Shown: one piece after another, positions 27,296 through 35,878 of the stretch
How positions within the stretch are numbered: position 1 is the first letter of the stretch
How the letters are laid out: every line of letters starts with the position of its first letter
Origin: Synergistaceae bacterium
GTDB lineage: Bacteria > Synergistota > Synergistia > Synergistales > Aminobacteriaceae
Direction of reading: 5' to 3'
DNA: 64,000 nt
Assembly: GCA_018436595.1 (NCBI GenBank)
Contig: JAHDLC010000002.1
Span: forward strand, 51,965 to 115,964
Made by a program: the position numbers and the translations under genes
The notes under the pieces: model-generated
Seen by the model: only the letters and a program-made list of their open reading frames with translations
The model's database searches: none
What the model was told of the DNA's origin: nothing

Positions 27296-28150
27296 CTACT
27301 CGTATTCCTTCAGCATGGCGGCGTACTCCTCCTCCATGCCCTTCCTCACGTGGTAGCAGTGCTCGTCTCCGGGGAACTTGCCCGTCCGCACGTCCTCCAC
27401 GTACTCCTTGAAGGCGTTGGTGATGACCTCCGCCACGTTGGCGTAGACCTTCACGAATTTCGGGGTGAAGGCCTGGAACATGCCGATCATGTCGCCGCAG
27501 ATCAGGAGCTGGCCGTCGCAGGGGGCGCCGGCGCCGATGGAGTATACGGGAATAGTCAGCTTCTTCGCCAGGAACTGGGTGAGCTCGGGCGGCACCGCCT
27601 CCACGAGCAGGGCGTAGGCCCCCGCCCGCTCCACCGCCAGGGCGTCCTCGATGACGTACCGGGCCGATGCGGGGTCGAGTCCCTGGGCCTTGAACCCTCC
27701 GAGGGGACCGGAGCTCTGGGGGGTGAGGCCGATATGGCCGCACACCAGCATCCCCGCGTCGGCCATGGCCTTGATCCGGGACTCCACCCGGACGCCGCCC
27801 TCGAGCTTGATGGCGTCCATGTCCGCTTCCTTGAAGAAGCGCACGGCGTTCTCCACGGCCTGCTGGTCGGAGACCTGGTAGGAACCGAAGGGCATGTCAC
27901 CCATGACGAAGGTGTTCGGCGCGCCGCGGCGCACGGCCTTGCAGTGGCTGATGCAGTCTTCCATGGTCACGGGGATGGTCCCCTGGTACCCCAGGGTGAT
28001 CATGCCCAGGGAGTCCCCCACGAGGATCATGTCCATCCCCGCGGCCTCGGCGAAGCTCGCCATGGGGAAGTCGTAGGCCGTGACCCACGTGACCTGTTCT
28101 CCGTTCTTCTTCATGTTCACAAAATCGAGGCGCCCTTTCTTCTTTGCCAT
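27296..28150 (-). CDS. panB: 3-methyl-2-oxobutanoate hydroxymethyltransferase
   Basis: PanB transfers a hydroxymethyl group from methylenetetrahydrofolate to 2-oxoisovalerate, giving ketopantoate for coenzyme A synthesis. The 284-residue protein shows the family residues in LVGDSLGM (metal Asp, about 42-49), FVMGDMPFGSY (about 82-92), KLEGG (about 114-118) and GHIGLTPQS (about 137-145). ATG 28150 follows AAAGGAGAATGAGCG. No panC or panE is adjacent. The neighbours are amino-acid catabolic genes, so a degradative use related to branched-chain oxoacids is possible, but biosynthesis is the default reading. Confidence 0.93.
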   Translation of the reverse strand: MAKKKGRLDFVNMKKNGEQVTWVTAYDFPMASFAEAAGMDMILVGDSLGMITLGYQGTIPVTMEDCISHCKAVRRGAPNTFVMGDMPFGSYQVSDQQAVENAVRFFKEADMDAIKLEGGVRVESRIKAMADAGMLVCGHIGLTPQSSGPLGGFKAQGLDPASARYVIEDALAVERAGAYALLVEAVPPELTQFLAKKLTIPVYSIGAGAPCDGQLLICGDMIGMFQAFTPKFVKVYANVAEVITNAFKEYVEDVRTGKFPGDEHCYHVRKGMEEEYAAMLKEYE

Positions 28151-28185
28151 CGCTCATTCTCCTTTCCCCGTCGAGGGGTGTGAAT

Positions 28186-28395
28186 TTAGAAGTCCCGGAC
28201 GGCGTTCACCGTTTCCAGGAACGAATCCGCACTGACGTTGCAGCCGGTGATGACCGCCGCTGTTCCGGCGCCGGGAGAAACGATTCCGGAGAGCAGGGCT
28301 CCCGGGCCCGTGGCCGCCGCCCCCTCCACAGCTATTTTATGCTTTCTGAGCAGAAAGGCCATACCCCCGGCGATGTCTTTTGTTTTCGTCTCCTT
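28186..28395 (-). pseudogene. C-terminal remnant of a threonine-dehydratase-like enzyme
   Basis: The gap between panB and the next gene holds a 69-codon open stretch on the minus strand, bounded by TGA at 28398 and TAA at 28186. Its translation (MAFLLRKHKIAVEGAAATG, then ALLSGIV and AAVITGCNVSADSF) matches the C-terminal end of fold-type II threonine/serine dehydratases. In these enzymes an EGAGA motif is followed by a VSGGN-type motif near the end. The catalytic lysine domain and glycine-rich PLP loop are missing, since the upstream gene ends at 28411. It is therefore a decayed fragment. The only in-frame ATG is at 28362; a small expressed peptide is not excluded. Confidence 0.6.
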
Positions 28396-28410
28396 TCAGC
28401 AGATGAAAAA

Positions 28411-29367
28411 TCAGTCCACTGCGGGAAGCCTGAGGTCTGCGGGACCCCGGCCGGAAAGCTTCAGCTCGGGAGCGCGGCGCTCCATGATTTCCCGAAGGGT
28501 GGAGGCTATCTTCACCTTGGCGCGGATGAATTCGTCATGCCACCCGTCGGTGACCCAGGGTTTGTAGATGTCGCCTTCCGAGGTTCCAGGCTCGATCTTG
28601 AAATACACCGGCGAGGCCACCCTGACGATCTCCGGGGCGTCGTAGGCCCTGAACATGCCGCCGAAGGAGTCAACGATGATCATGTAGACGTCCAGGGGCA
28701 TGTTCACCGCCGTGCGGATGCTGGAGAGGATGGGAAGGGACACGTCGGAGATAGGGTTCATGGTGTCGGCCCCCAGCTCCTCCAGGAGTTTCGCCCCAGC
28801 GGGGCTGCACTGGCCGCCGAAAACGGACCACTTGAAAATGGTCTCCTTCGGGAGAAACCCCTCGGCCCTCATCCGGTTGACCAGCTTCAGGGCCCCTTCG
28901 TCGTAGACGAGAAAGCCCCGGATTCCCGCCTCCACGTTCCGCATCATGTCCTCCACCCAGTAGGCCATGCTGTCGGACCCGCGGTGCCTCGGTCCCTGGG
29001 GACCCCCTTCGGGATAGCCCATCTCCTTGGAGCCCGCGTCCCAGGCCTTGCGGTGGCCCACCACCATGATCAGTTCGATCTGCTCGTCATGAGCCAGCTT
29101 CGCCATGTTCTTCAGTTCTTCGAAGTCGCAGTAGGTGGAGCCGCTCACGGTGCAGATGGCCCGATGGACGGGAAGGCTGCGCTTCTTCGCTTCGTCCACC
29201 ATGGCCACCATGTTGGAATACCGCTCCACTCCGGCGATCTCGATACGGTAGTTGCAGCCGTCGGAAAAACTCTTTTTCGAGGAGGGAAGCCCCCACCCGT
29301 CCCTGCCGGGGATTCCCGTTTTTTCCATGAAGGCCTGTATCTCCGTCAGGTGCTTTGCCTTGAACAT
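28411..29367 (-). CDS. Conserved-looking protein of unknown function, probable TIM barrel
   Basis: I do not recognise this 318-residue protein with certainty. ATG 29367 (MFKAKHL) has AAGGAGG 9 bases upstream; earlier TTG and ATG codons overlap that site. Alternating hydrophobic strand and helix segments suggest a TIM barrel. Examples are HRAICTVSGSTYCDFEELKN, ELIMVVGHRKAWDAG, GFLVYDEGALKLVN, GADTMNPISDVSLPILSSIR and PVYFKIEPGTSEGD. No signal peptide or membrane segment is seen. The segmentation recalls U32-type or sugar-phosphate barrel enzymes, without a diagnostic motif. It lies upstream of a dehydratase remnant and panB on the same strand, suggesting amino-acid or oxoacid metabolism by context only. 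Confidence 0.65.
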   Translation of the reverse strand: MFKAKHLTEIQAFMEKTGIPGRDGWGLPSSKKSFSDGCNYRIEIAGVERYSNMVAMVDEAKKRSLPVHRAICTVSGSTYCDFEELKNMAKLAHDEQIELIMVVGHRKAWDAGSKEMGYPEGGPQGPRHRGSDSMAYWVEDMMRNVEAGIRGFLVYDEGALKLVNRMRAEGFLPKETIFKWSVFGGQCSPAGAKLLEELGADTMNPISDVSLPILSSIRTAVNMPLDVYMIIVDSFGGMFRAYDAPEIVRVASPVYFKIEPGTSEGDIYKPWVTDGWHDEFIRAKVKIASTLREIMERRAPELKLSGRGPADLRLPAVD

Positions 29368-29783
29368 ATCGTTCATCCTCCTTCTCAATTTTTTGTCGAC
29401 ACTCCATGCCGGCGAAAAAACTGTCTTCCGGATGCTTTTCAGTTCCTGCTTATCACGTATTTCTTATTTTGAGAAGAGTGTCCTGAAATTCTCAGCAGGT
29501 ACCGGAAAGGAAAACCCGGTTCATCCTGTCTGCGGAGGATATGCCGGCTGAGCCGAACGGCTGATCTATTTATGAGACAGGAAAAGAATGGCTTCTGCCG
29601 AATCCGCCTGTTCCGCATATTCCCCCGAAATACTACAGTCACAGCATCGTAATCGTAAACGGGTCATTTAAGAGCCGTCACACAACTGGGATCCTGAGCC
29701 ATTTTTCGTCAATAGACGGAACAATTATTTCTTTCTGATTTATGTTCCTTATTCTCTTTTCCGGTTATAGAGCGGCATAATCA
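29368..29783. other. Long AT-richer intergenic region without a supportable gene
   Basis: About 400 bases between divergent genes. Short frames here lack ribosome sites and family resemblance. The composition is clearly more AT-rich than the flanks, with runs such as ATTTCTTTCTGATTTATG. It probably carries divergent promoters; only the one at 29784 is convincing. Confidence 0.5.
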
Positions 29784-29820
29784 TTGACTCCCGGGATAAA
29801 AAATGGTATTTTTATCCCGG
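29784..29820 (+). promoter_or_regulatory. Promoter with overlapping 12-bp palindromic operator
   Basis: TTGACT at 29784-29789 and TATTTT at 29807-29812 are spaced by 17 bases. A perfect inverted repeat, CCGGGATAAAAA (29791-29802) and TTTTTATCCCGG (29809-29820), spans the spacer and the -10. A bound dimer would block polymerase, so it reads as an operator rather than a terminator. It controls the binding-protein/diguanylate-cyclase pair. Confidence 0.7.
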
Positions 29821-29856
29821 CATAATAGATGAACAGAATTAAAGAAGGTGAATAAT

Positions 29857-30822
29857 TTGCCGACTTTCTTCCGGAGAAACCGTTCCGTGGAGGAAAACCG
29901 GTCACAGGCTCCGGAAAAAGCAGGCTTCGAGCAGCCCCGGAATGTCTGCCGGGGCGTTTTTTTTACTGTCCTCCTCCTGCTGTTCTGTTCCGCCTTTCCT
30001 CCCGCGGTGCCGCTCTTCGCGGAACCTCCTTCCTACACCCTTGCGGCCTATCCCACCAACGACCCGAAAAAAGTCTACGACGCCCTGAAGCCCCTGGCGG
30101 ATTATATCTCCGCCGAAACCGGATGGACGGTCCGCATGGTGGTCACCAGAAACTACGAAGAGATCATCCACCGTCTCACCGCCGGTACAGTGGACATCGC
30201 CATGCTCAGCGCGGCGAGCTATGTCCGCTTCGGACCCTCCATTCCCGGTCTTTCCTACGTGGCCACCTACATGGAAATGGAGGGGACGGCGCCGTCGCCC
30301 TTCTATCATTCGGTGATTCTGTGCCTGGCGGACAGTTCCGTCACCGATATTTCGGGCCTGAAGGGGAAAAATTTCGCCTTCACCGACCGCTATTCCACCT
30401 CCGGCTACATCGTTCCCCTGCTTCTGTTCCGGGACAGGGGAATCGTCCCTGATTCTTTCTTCGGCAAAACCTTCTTCGTCGGAAAGCATGACGCCGTCAT
30501 CGAAGCGCTGAAAGCCCGCTCCGTGGAAGGGGGCGCCGTATCCTCCGGAACCCTTGCCAACGCCGAAGCCGTGGAGGGCAATATTTTCCGGGTGCTTGCC
30601 TCTTCGGAGCCCATCCCTCTCGATGCCATAGCGGCCGGGAAGAGGGTGCCCCAGGAGCATGTCAAGCTTCTGCAGGAAGTACTCCGGTGCCTGCCGCCGG
30701 ATTCCGCTCCCGTGGAGGCCGTCCGGGTCCACCTCAAGTGGCCTGCCGCCGGCTTCGCCGTGCTGGGCGACTCCTTTTACGATCCCCTCCGCCGGGCTCT
30801 CGGGATAAGCTCCGGCGACTGA
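29857..30822 (+). CDS. PhnD-like phosphate/phosphonate-type periplasmic binding protein
   Basis: A 321-residue exported binding protein. TTG 29857 is chosen because AGAAGGTGA (29842-29851) sits 5 bases upstream; GTG 29848 overlaps that site. A basic N-terminal stretch precedes a hydrophobic signal (FFTVLLLLFCSAFPPAV). The mature part has PhnD-family blocks: YTLAAYPTNDPKKVYDALKPL, VDIAMLSAASYVRFG, LKGKNFAFTDRYSTSGY and VEGGAVSSGTLANAE. PhnD proteins usually bind phosphonate or phosphite, but relatives act as receptors for other oxyanions. No transporter genes adjoin; the next gene, 20 bases on, is a membrane diguanylate cyclase, so a sensory role is likely (inference). Confidence 0.85.
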   Translation: MPTFFRRNRSVEENRSQAPEKAGFEQPRNVCRGVFFTVLLLLFCSAFPPAVPLFAEPPSYTLAAYPTNDPKKVYDALKPLADYISAETGWTVRMVVTRNYEEIIHRLTAGTVDIAMLSAASYVRFGPSIPGLSYVATYMEMEGTAPSPFYHSVILCLADSSVTDISGLKGKNFAFTDRYSTSGYIVPLLLFRDRGIVPDSFFGKTFFVGKHDAVIEALKARSVEGGAVSSGTLANAEAVEGNIFRVLASSEPIPLDAIAAGKRVPQEHVKLLQEVLRCLPPDSAPVEAVRVHLKWPAAGFAVLGDSFYDPLRRALGISSGD

Positions 30823-30842
30823 GGACGAAGGGGGGAAGTGGT

Positions 30843-32321
30843 TTGAAGCTGTACTGGAAAGTTCTCATCACGGCCATGCTGCCCCTGTTCCTGGTCCTCG
30901 GCCTGGGCATGTACCAGGTGAACCGTTCGGTCAGGATCCATGAAGAGAGCGTGGCGGAAGAGAACCGCCTGAAGGTGTCCCTCCTCCGCTTCCGGCTTTC
31001 CTCTTTTCTGAAGGAAATGCAGAAAACGGCATCCATTCTCGGCGCCTCGGGAGACGCTGCCCGGGCCGTTGAGGGCGCCGATACCGACTACCTGACCGCC
31101 TGGGGAAAGCTCTTCCTCGACGGGGGCGGAACGTACAGGATTCTCTTCACCGACCTGGACGGCACGGTGCTCTCCAGGCCCCATGATCCTTTCAGGTTCG
31201 GCGACAGTCTCCGGTCCCACCCGGCGGTTCGGAGTGCCGCCGAAGGAAGGGACGTGGCAGCCTTCTACGAGATCGAGGGGTTTTTCAGCATCGTCTGCGC
31301 GGCTCCTGTGAAACTTTACGGCGAAATTCCCGTGGGAACGGTCATGGTGGCGGCGCCAGTTTCCCCGGCGCTCCTTGCCTCCTTTGTCTCCGGAACTGGT
31401 CTCGACCTGCTTGTGGAACCGGAGGGGTATCCGCCTGCAGCCAGCTTTGACGGGACCTGCGGCAGATCCTTCCTTTCCCTGGACCCGGAACTTGTCCACG
31501 AGGGAATCCCCATGAAAAGGGTTCTTGTTTTTTTCCCCGACGACCTGGCCATAACCCCCCTCACGGAGCTGCACAGCAACCTGGTAATCGCGGTGGGATT
31601 TTTCTTCATCGCCCTCCCCCTGGGGCTCTTCCTGATGCTCCGCCGTCACCTCCGTCCCTACGCCCGTCTCATGGAGAACCTTCTGCACCTTTCCGACAAG
31701 GATGCGGACCTGCCGGGAGTCAGGGAGAGGCTCGAGGCGGAGGACGGAAACGCACGCAACGAGGTGTCCGCGGTGACGGCTGCGGTGGCGCGAATCCTGA
31801 AGATGCTGGAGGAAAAGATCGCCCTTCTCGAGTGGACCTCGAGGACGGATGCCCTCACCCAGGTGAACAACAGGCTTCACCTCGACAGGGTGCTCCAGAG
31901 GGAGATCGGGTGCATTGAAAGGGAAGATCCTCCCCTGTCTGTGCTTATCCTGGACCTGGACCATTTCAAGGATGTAAACGACACCTTCGGCCACCAGGCC
32001 GGTGACGGGGTGCTCCGCAAGACGGCGGGCATCCTCTCTTCGGTCGTGGGGGGACGGGGTTCCGTCGGCCGGTGGGGGGGCGAGGAGTTCCTGGTCATTC
32101 TTCCCGGAACGGGCCTGGACAACGCCTTTCTCCTGGCCGAAGAAATCCGGTGCGAAGTGGAGCGGGGCGATTTCGGCATCACCCGGTACGTGACGGTGAG
32201 CATCGGCGTCGCTCAGGCCGTGGCCGGGGACACGCCGGTGTCCCTTGTCCGGAGGGCCGACGTCGGCCTGTACCGGGCCAAGGCGGGCGGGCGGAACAGG
32301 ACGGTTTTGGGAGAGAGATAG
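30843..32321 (+). CDS. Membrane-bound GGDEF diguanylate cyclase
   Basis: Makes c-di-GMP from two GTP. The 492-residue protein starts at TTG 30843 behind GGGGGGAAGTGG. Membrane helix 1 is at about 5-25, followed by a periplasmic sensor region (about 30-245), membrane helix 2 (about 246-268), a linker and a GGDEF domain (about 330-490). The active-site motif GGEEF is at 412-416 and LDLDHFKDVNDTFGHQAGD is intact, so it should be active. The upstream inhibitory RxxD position reads RGSV, so product feedback is probably lost. It follows the PhnD-like gene by 20 bases. The binding protein probably modulates the periplasmic domain (inference). Confidence 0.93.
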   Translation: MKLYWKVLITAMLPLFLVLGLGMYQVNRSVRIHEESVAEENRLKVSLLRFRLSSFLKEMQKTASILGASGDAARAVEGADTDYLTAWGKLFLDGGGTYRILFTDLDGTVLSRPHDPFRFGDSLRSHPAVRSAAEGRDVAAFYEIEGFFSIVCAAPVKLYGEIPVGTVMVAAPVSPALLASFVSGTGLDLLVEPEGYPPAASFDGTCGRSFLSLDPELVHEGIPMKRVLVFFPDDLAITPLTELHSNLVIAVGFFFIALPLGLFLMLRRHLRPYARLMENLLHLSDKDADLPGVRERLEAEDGNARNEVSAVTAAVARILKMLEEKIALLEWTSRTDALTQVNNRLHLDRVLQREIGCIEREDPPLSVLILDLDHFKDVNDTFGHQAGDGVLRKTAGILSSVVGGRGSVGRWGGEEFLVILPGTGLDNAFLLAEEIRCEVERGDFGITRYVTVSIGVAQAVAGDTPVSLVRRADVGLYRAKAGGRNRTVLGER

Positions 32322-32473
32322 GCTCAAAATTCATGGAAACACTCTCCGGGCCGGCGGGATGAAGAACATCCTGTCCACCGGCCCTGAAGACGGAGCGGCG
32401 TATGGTACCATATTTCCGGGTGCATTCGCACAGAGATTCGCCGCCGCAGGAGGAAGGAGCCGCTCCGGGAGCC

Positions 32474-34684
32474 ATGGTCAGACTCAGGATACTGAAAACC
32501 TATTTTTCCGAGATCCTCCTGCTGCTGGCAGCTACGGTCATCATCACCATTCTGGTGCTCTCCTGGTTCCTCAACTACCATTTCGAGCAGTTCTCCGCGT
32601 CCATGGCGAGCAGGCTGAACAGGGAGTTCCTCGCGGAAAACCGCCGGATGAACGAATACCTCCAGAAAATGATCCGCATCAGCGGCATGGAGCTGTTCCT
32701 GGAGCCGTCGATCCAGAACCTCATGTACCGTGGGGACCTGAAAAACTTCGACGAAGTGACGGGGATACGGCGTCTCGACGCCGTCATGAGCGCGGGGATG
32801 CACATTCATTCCATCTATGTCTACAACGGCGCGAGGAAGTACGTGTACGCCACCAGCAACGTGGATTCCGACAGGGCGGACCGCTTCCGGGACCAGGGGG
32901 CTCTCTCCCTGCTCGGCGGGGCCGTCGACCGCAGGAGGCTCGAGCCCATTCCCCGCTTTTCTCTCCAGGCTTCCGGCGAGGTACCCGTCTATTCCTTCGT
33001 TTTTTACGACATCCGGAAGACGGAGCCGAGAATCGGCGGGGCCCTCATCATGAACATCACCCTGGACTGGCTCCGGGAGGTCTTTCTGGACATGCCCTCC
33101 TCCCCGTCGCGGGTGATGTTCGTGGACGCCGACGGCACCATAGCGTACCATTCCGACCCGTCCATGTTCCTGAAGAACATCGCCGATGACGGGCTCTTCC
33201 GGCGGCTGACGGACCGGGGAGACCGGAGCGGCTCCTTTTCCTTCCTGTCCGGGGAGGACGAGGTGTTCGTCTTCTATTCCAGGAGCGGAGAAAATTCCCC
33301 CTTCCTCATCCGGACCTATCCCTACGGCGCCATCATGGGGGAAATTCTCGCCCGGCGGCGGACCACCATGATCCTGGTGCTGGTCTGCGTTCCCCTTGCC
33401 ATGCTCCTCGTGGTGGCGGTGTCCAGGAAGCTCTACAGGCCCATCAGGCAGCTCGTGCGCAGGGTGGACCCCCACGCGGAGGGGGAAACGTCCGGCCAGG
33501 GAGATCTCGGGTTCCTCTCCTCCCGGATAGACAGCATCCTGTCCAGGGCCGAGACGGTGGAGGAGACGGCCGAGTCCTACCGGAAGCTCCTGCAGACCGA
33601 CGTGCTGCGGGGGGCCCTGTCGGGAAAGACCGCCGATCCCGGGAGCCTTCTGGAGCAGTTCAGGGAATTCCGGATTCCCTTCTCTCCGGAAAAGGCCTTC
33701 GGCCTGGCGGGGCTCAGGCCCTTCACGGACGAGCAGCTGGACCGGCTCATGTCCCATTTTCCGGAGACGGCCCTGATGGGGGTGTCCTTCGATGGGGAGC
33801 GGATGGTGGTCCTGTTCCAGGGAGGCTCCGCCGGGACGGCTGAGGAGCTGTGCTCCCGGGCCGTTTCCCTGGGGGCGCGGTTCGCCGTGGGCTCTCCCCC
33901 GGCGGAGGAGCTTTCCTCCCTGCCCGCCCGGACCGATTCCCTTCTCCGGGAGCTGCGGTTTTCCTTCCTTTACCCGAAAGGCACCATTCTCAGGCACCCC
34001 AAAGAATCCAGGAGCCTCGGCGCCGCGGTGACCTACCCCACGGAGAAGGAGAAGGAGCTGCTGCAGCTTCTCCGCCAGGGCAGGGCGGAGGAGGCCTTCG
34101 GGGCGTACCTGCAGTTTTTCGAGGCCATCTCCGGCCGGTCCTTCACCCATTTCCGGTTCTCCATGAAGAGGCTCTACATTTCTCTCCAGCTCCTGGCGAA
34201 GGAAATGGGGAAGGGGTTCGGCAGCCCGAAGGAGATGAACATCGGGGAGTTCGAGCAGACAGTCGAGACTCTTGAGGACAGAGCGGCCCTGGACGGTTTC
34301 TTTCGGGAGTGGTTCGAATCCTTTGAAAAGACCATGCAGCGGTGCAGGACGGAGAAAAACCGGGCGCTGGTGGAGCAGATCCGGGAGATGGTGCGGGAGG
34401 AGTACGCCAATCCAAACCTCTGCCAGCAGTACCTGGCCGACAGGGTCGGTCTTTCCGTCTCCCACGTCTCCAAAATTTTCAAGGAGGCCGGAGGAATCTC
34501 CCTCAGCGACTACTGCCTGGAAGTCCGCATGGAAAAAGTCTCGGCGCTGCTGGCGGAGACAGATATTCCCGTCCGTGACGCCGCCGCCGCCGCAGGCTTT
34601 TCCAACGAGAGCTATTTCTACACTCTCTTCCGGAAGCGTTTCGGCACCACCCCCGGGGAATACCGCTCCCGTTTCCGCCTTTGA
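32474..34684 (+). CDS. Membrane-anchored AraC-family transcriptional regulator
   Basis: A 736-residue one-component regulator of the type first seen in Bacillus YesN/YesS-like membrane AraC proteins. Membrane helix 1 (about 10-30, ILLLLAATVIITILVLSW) and helix 2 (about 300-320) enclose an extracytoplasmic Cache-like sensor. A diverged central region follows, then two helix-turn-helix units at the C-terminus (about 637-735) with CQQYLADRVGLSVSHVSKIF and the AraC signature AAAAGFSNESYFYTLFRKRFG. ATG 32474 is preferred over the in-frame ATG at 32402, giving a membrane-type N-terminus. It lies 107 bases before an ABC binding-protein gene and probably activates that importer operon when ligand is sensed. 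Confidence 0.88.
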   Translation: MVRLRILKTYFSEILLLLAATVIITILVLSWFLNYHFEQFSASMASRLNREFLAENRRMNEYLQKMIRISGMELFLEPSIQNLMYRGDLKNFDEVTGIRRLDAVMSAGMHIHSIYVYNGARKYVYATSNVDSDRADRFRDQGALSLLGGAVDRRRLEPIPRFSLQASGEVPVYSFVFYDIRKTEPRIGGALIMNITLDWLREVFLDMPSSPSRVMFVDADGTIAYHSDPSMFLKNIADDGLFRRLTDRGDRSGSFSFLSGEDEVFVFYSRSGENSPFLIRTYPYGAIMGEILARRRTTMILVLVCVPLAMLLVVAVSRKLYRPIRQLVRRVDPHAEGETSGQGDLGFLSSRIDSILSRAETVEETAESYRKLLQTDVLRGALSGKTADPGSLLEQFREFRIPFSPEKAFGLAGLRPFTDEQLDRLMSHFPETALMGVSFDGERMVVLFQGGSAGTAEELCSRAVSLGARFAVGSPPAEELSSLPARTDSLLRELRFSFLYPKGTILRHPKESRSLGAAVTYPTEKEKELLQLLRQGRAEEAFGAYLQFFEAISGRSFTHFRFSMKRLYISLQLLAKEMGKGFGSPKEMNIGEFEQTVETLEDRAALDGFFREWFESFEKTMQRCRTEKNRALVEQIREMVREEYANPNLCQQYLADRVGLSVSHVSKIFKEAGGISLSDYCLEVRMEKVSALLAETDIPVRDAAAAAGFSNESYFYTLFRKRFGTTPGEYRSRFRL

Positions 34685-34791
34685 TAATCGGGGAAAAGAC
34701 AAAGAAACGAAATTTGCAGTTTCCCGGAAAATCCCTTTCTCCTACAATGTCACCGGGTTTTAAAAAAAAGTTCAAGGAGGAGATGATTTTT

Positions 34792-35802
34792 ATGGGAAAG
34801 TTTGTTAAGGCAGCGCTCGTTCTTTCTCTGCTGGCGTCCGCGCTGGCGGGGTCCTTCGCGCAGACGGCAGCGGCGGCCGAAGAGAAGCAGTACGTCATGC
34901 TCTATTCCTCGCTGAAGGATTCCCAGCTCGCAGCCATCCGGGAGGGCTTCATGAAGAAGCACCCCAACGTGACCATGGACTACTACACCGCCGGCACCGG
35001 CAATGTCATGACCAAACTCGCCACGGAGCACCAGTCCGGCGGCATCGCGGCCGACATCATCTGGGTGGGCGACCCCACCAACTACCTGACCTTCAAGGAG
35101 CAGGACCTCCTGATGCCCTACGATTCCCCCGCGGCCGCCGGGATCCCCGACAAGTTCAAGGATCCCGACAGGCTCTACATGTCCGCCCGGCTGATCATGC
35201 TCGGCTTCGTGTACAACACCAACCTCGTGAAGGAAGACCAGATCCCCAAAACATGGGAAGACCTGCTGAAGCCAGAATTCAAGGATTACCTTTCCATGAC
35301 CGACCCCACCACCAGCGGCACCACCCTGTTCACCGTGGCCGGGCTGGTCCAGAACCCGAAATATGGCTGGGCCTACCTGGAGAAGCTGAAGGCCAACGGA
35401 CTGAAGCTCGAGAACGGTTCCAGCGCCGTGGTTAACAAGGCCGCCGCGGGAGAATACAAGGTTTCCATCGGCGTGGACTACATCGCCCGTACCGTCATGG
35501 CCCAGGGAGCCACCGTGGGCTTCGCCTACCCCGAGGCTGACATCCCCATCATCGAGAGCCCCATCGCCATCATCAAGAACACCAAGAATCCTGAAGCCGC
35601 GAAGAAGCTCTATGATTACATCATCAGCGACGGTCAGTCTGTGCTCATCGAAGAGTTCACCATGCCCATCAATCCGGACATGAAGCTGGAAAACGCCATC
35701 GACGTAAAAGCCGCCGAGGCGAAGATGCTTCCCGTCGATCCCGCGGCCCTGGTCCGGGACAAGCTGGACATGCTGCAGAAGTTCGACGCCATTTTCAAAT
35801 AG
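34792..35802 (+). CDS. ABC transporter substrate-binding protein, iron/2-aminoethylphosphonate-like type
   Basis: A 336-residue exported binding protein of the class that includes ferric-iron and 2-aminoethylphosphonate receptors. ATG 34792 follows AAGGAGG (34775-34781). A signal peptide ends near TAAAAEE (about 29). Blocks include YVMLYSSLKDSQLAAI, ADIIWVGDPTNYLTFK, MLGFVYNTNLV and LSMTDPTTSGTTLFTVAG. The adjacent tyrosine pair that binds iron in FbpA is not evident, so iron should not be assumed. Family resemblance also fits aminoalkylphosphonate or other small anions. It is the first gene of an importer operon and is followed by a hairpin that probably lets it be made in excess. Confidence 0.85.
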   Translation: MGKFVKAALVLSLLASALAGSFAQTAAAAEEKQYVMLYSSLKDSQLAAIREGFMKKHPNVTMDYYTAGTGNVMTKLATEHQSGGIAADIIWVGDPTNYLTFKEQDLLMPYDSPAAAGIPDKFKDPDRLYMSARLIMLGFVYNTNLVKEDQIPKTWEDLLKPEFKDYLSMTDPTTSGTTLFTVAGLVQNPKYGWAYLEKLKANGLKLENGSSAVVNKAAAGEYKVSIGVDYIARTVMAQGATVGFAYPEADIPIIESPIAIIKNTKNPEAAKKLYDYIISDGQSVLIEEFTMPINPDMKLENAIDVKAAEAKMLPVDPAALVRDKLDMLQKFDAIFK

Positions 35803-35828
35803 ACGCCGGTATTTCCGGCATTGCCCGT

Positions 35829-35854
35829 GCGGTCCGGGGACTATCCCGGACCGC
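35829..35854 (+). terminator. Intra-operon stem-loop after the binding-protein gene
   Basis: GCGGTCCGGG (35829-35838) pairs perfectly with CCCGGACCGC (35845-35854) around GACTAT. No U run follows, so it is likely an mRNA-stabilising or partial-termination element that raises binding-protein output over the downstream ATPase and permease. Confidence 0.7.
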
Positions 35855-35878
35855 GCATCATATCCAGGAGGTGCGCCC

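Noticed and set aside
29439..29642. A 67-codon minus-strand frame in the gap before the PhnD-like gene
   Set aside because: No ribosome site and no family resemblance.
32324..34702. A 792-codon frame antisense to the AraC regulator
   Set aside because: The sense strand carries transmembrane segments and AraC signature; the antisense frame has no recognisable domain.
34743..34748. TACAAT as the promoter of the ABC importer operon
   Set aside because: No acceptable -35 box at 16-18 bases upstream; an activator-dependent promoter is possible but not readable here.
34792..35802. Assignment as a ferric-iron-binding protein
   Set aside because: The paired tyrosines that bind iron in FbpA-type receptors are not evident, so the ligand is left open.
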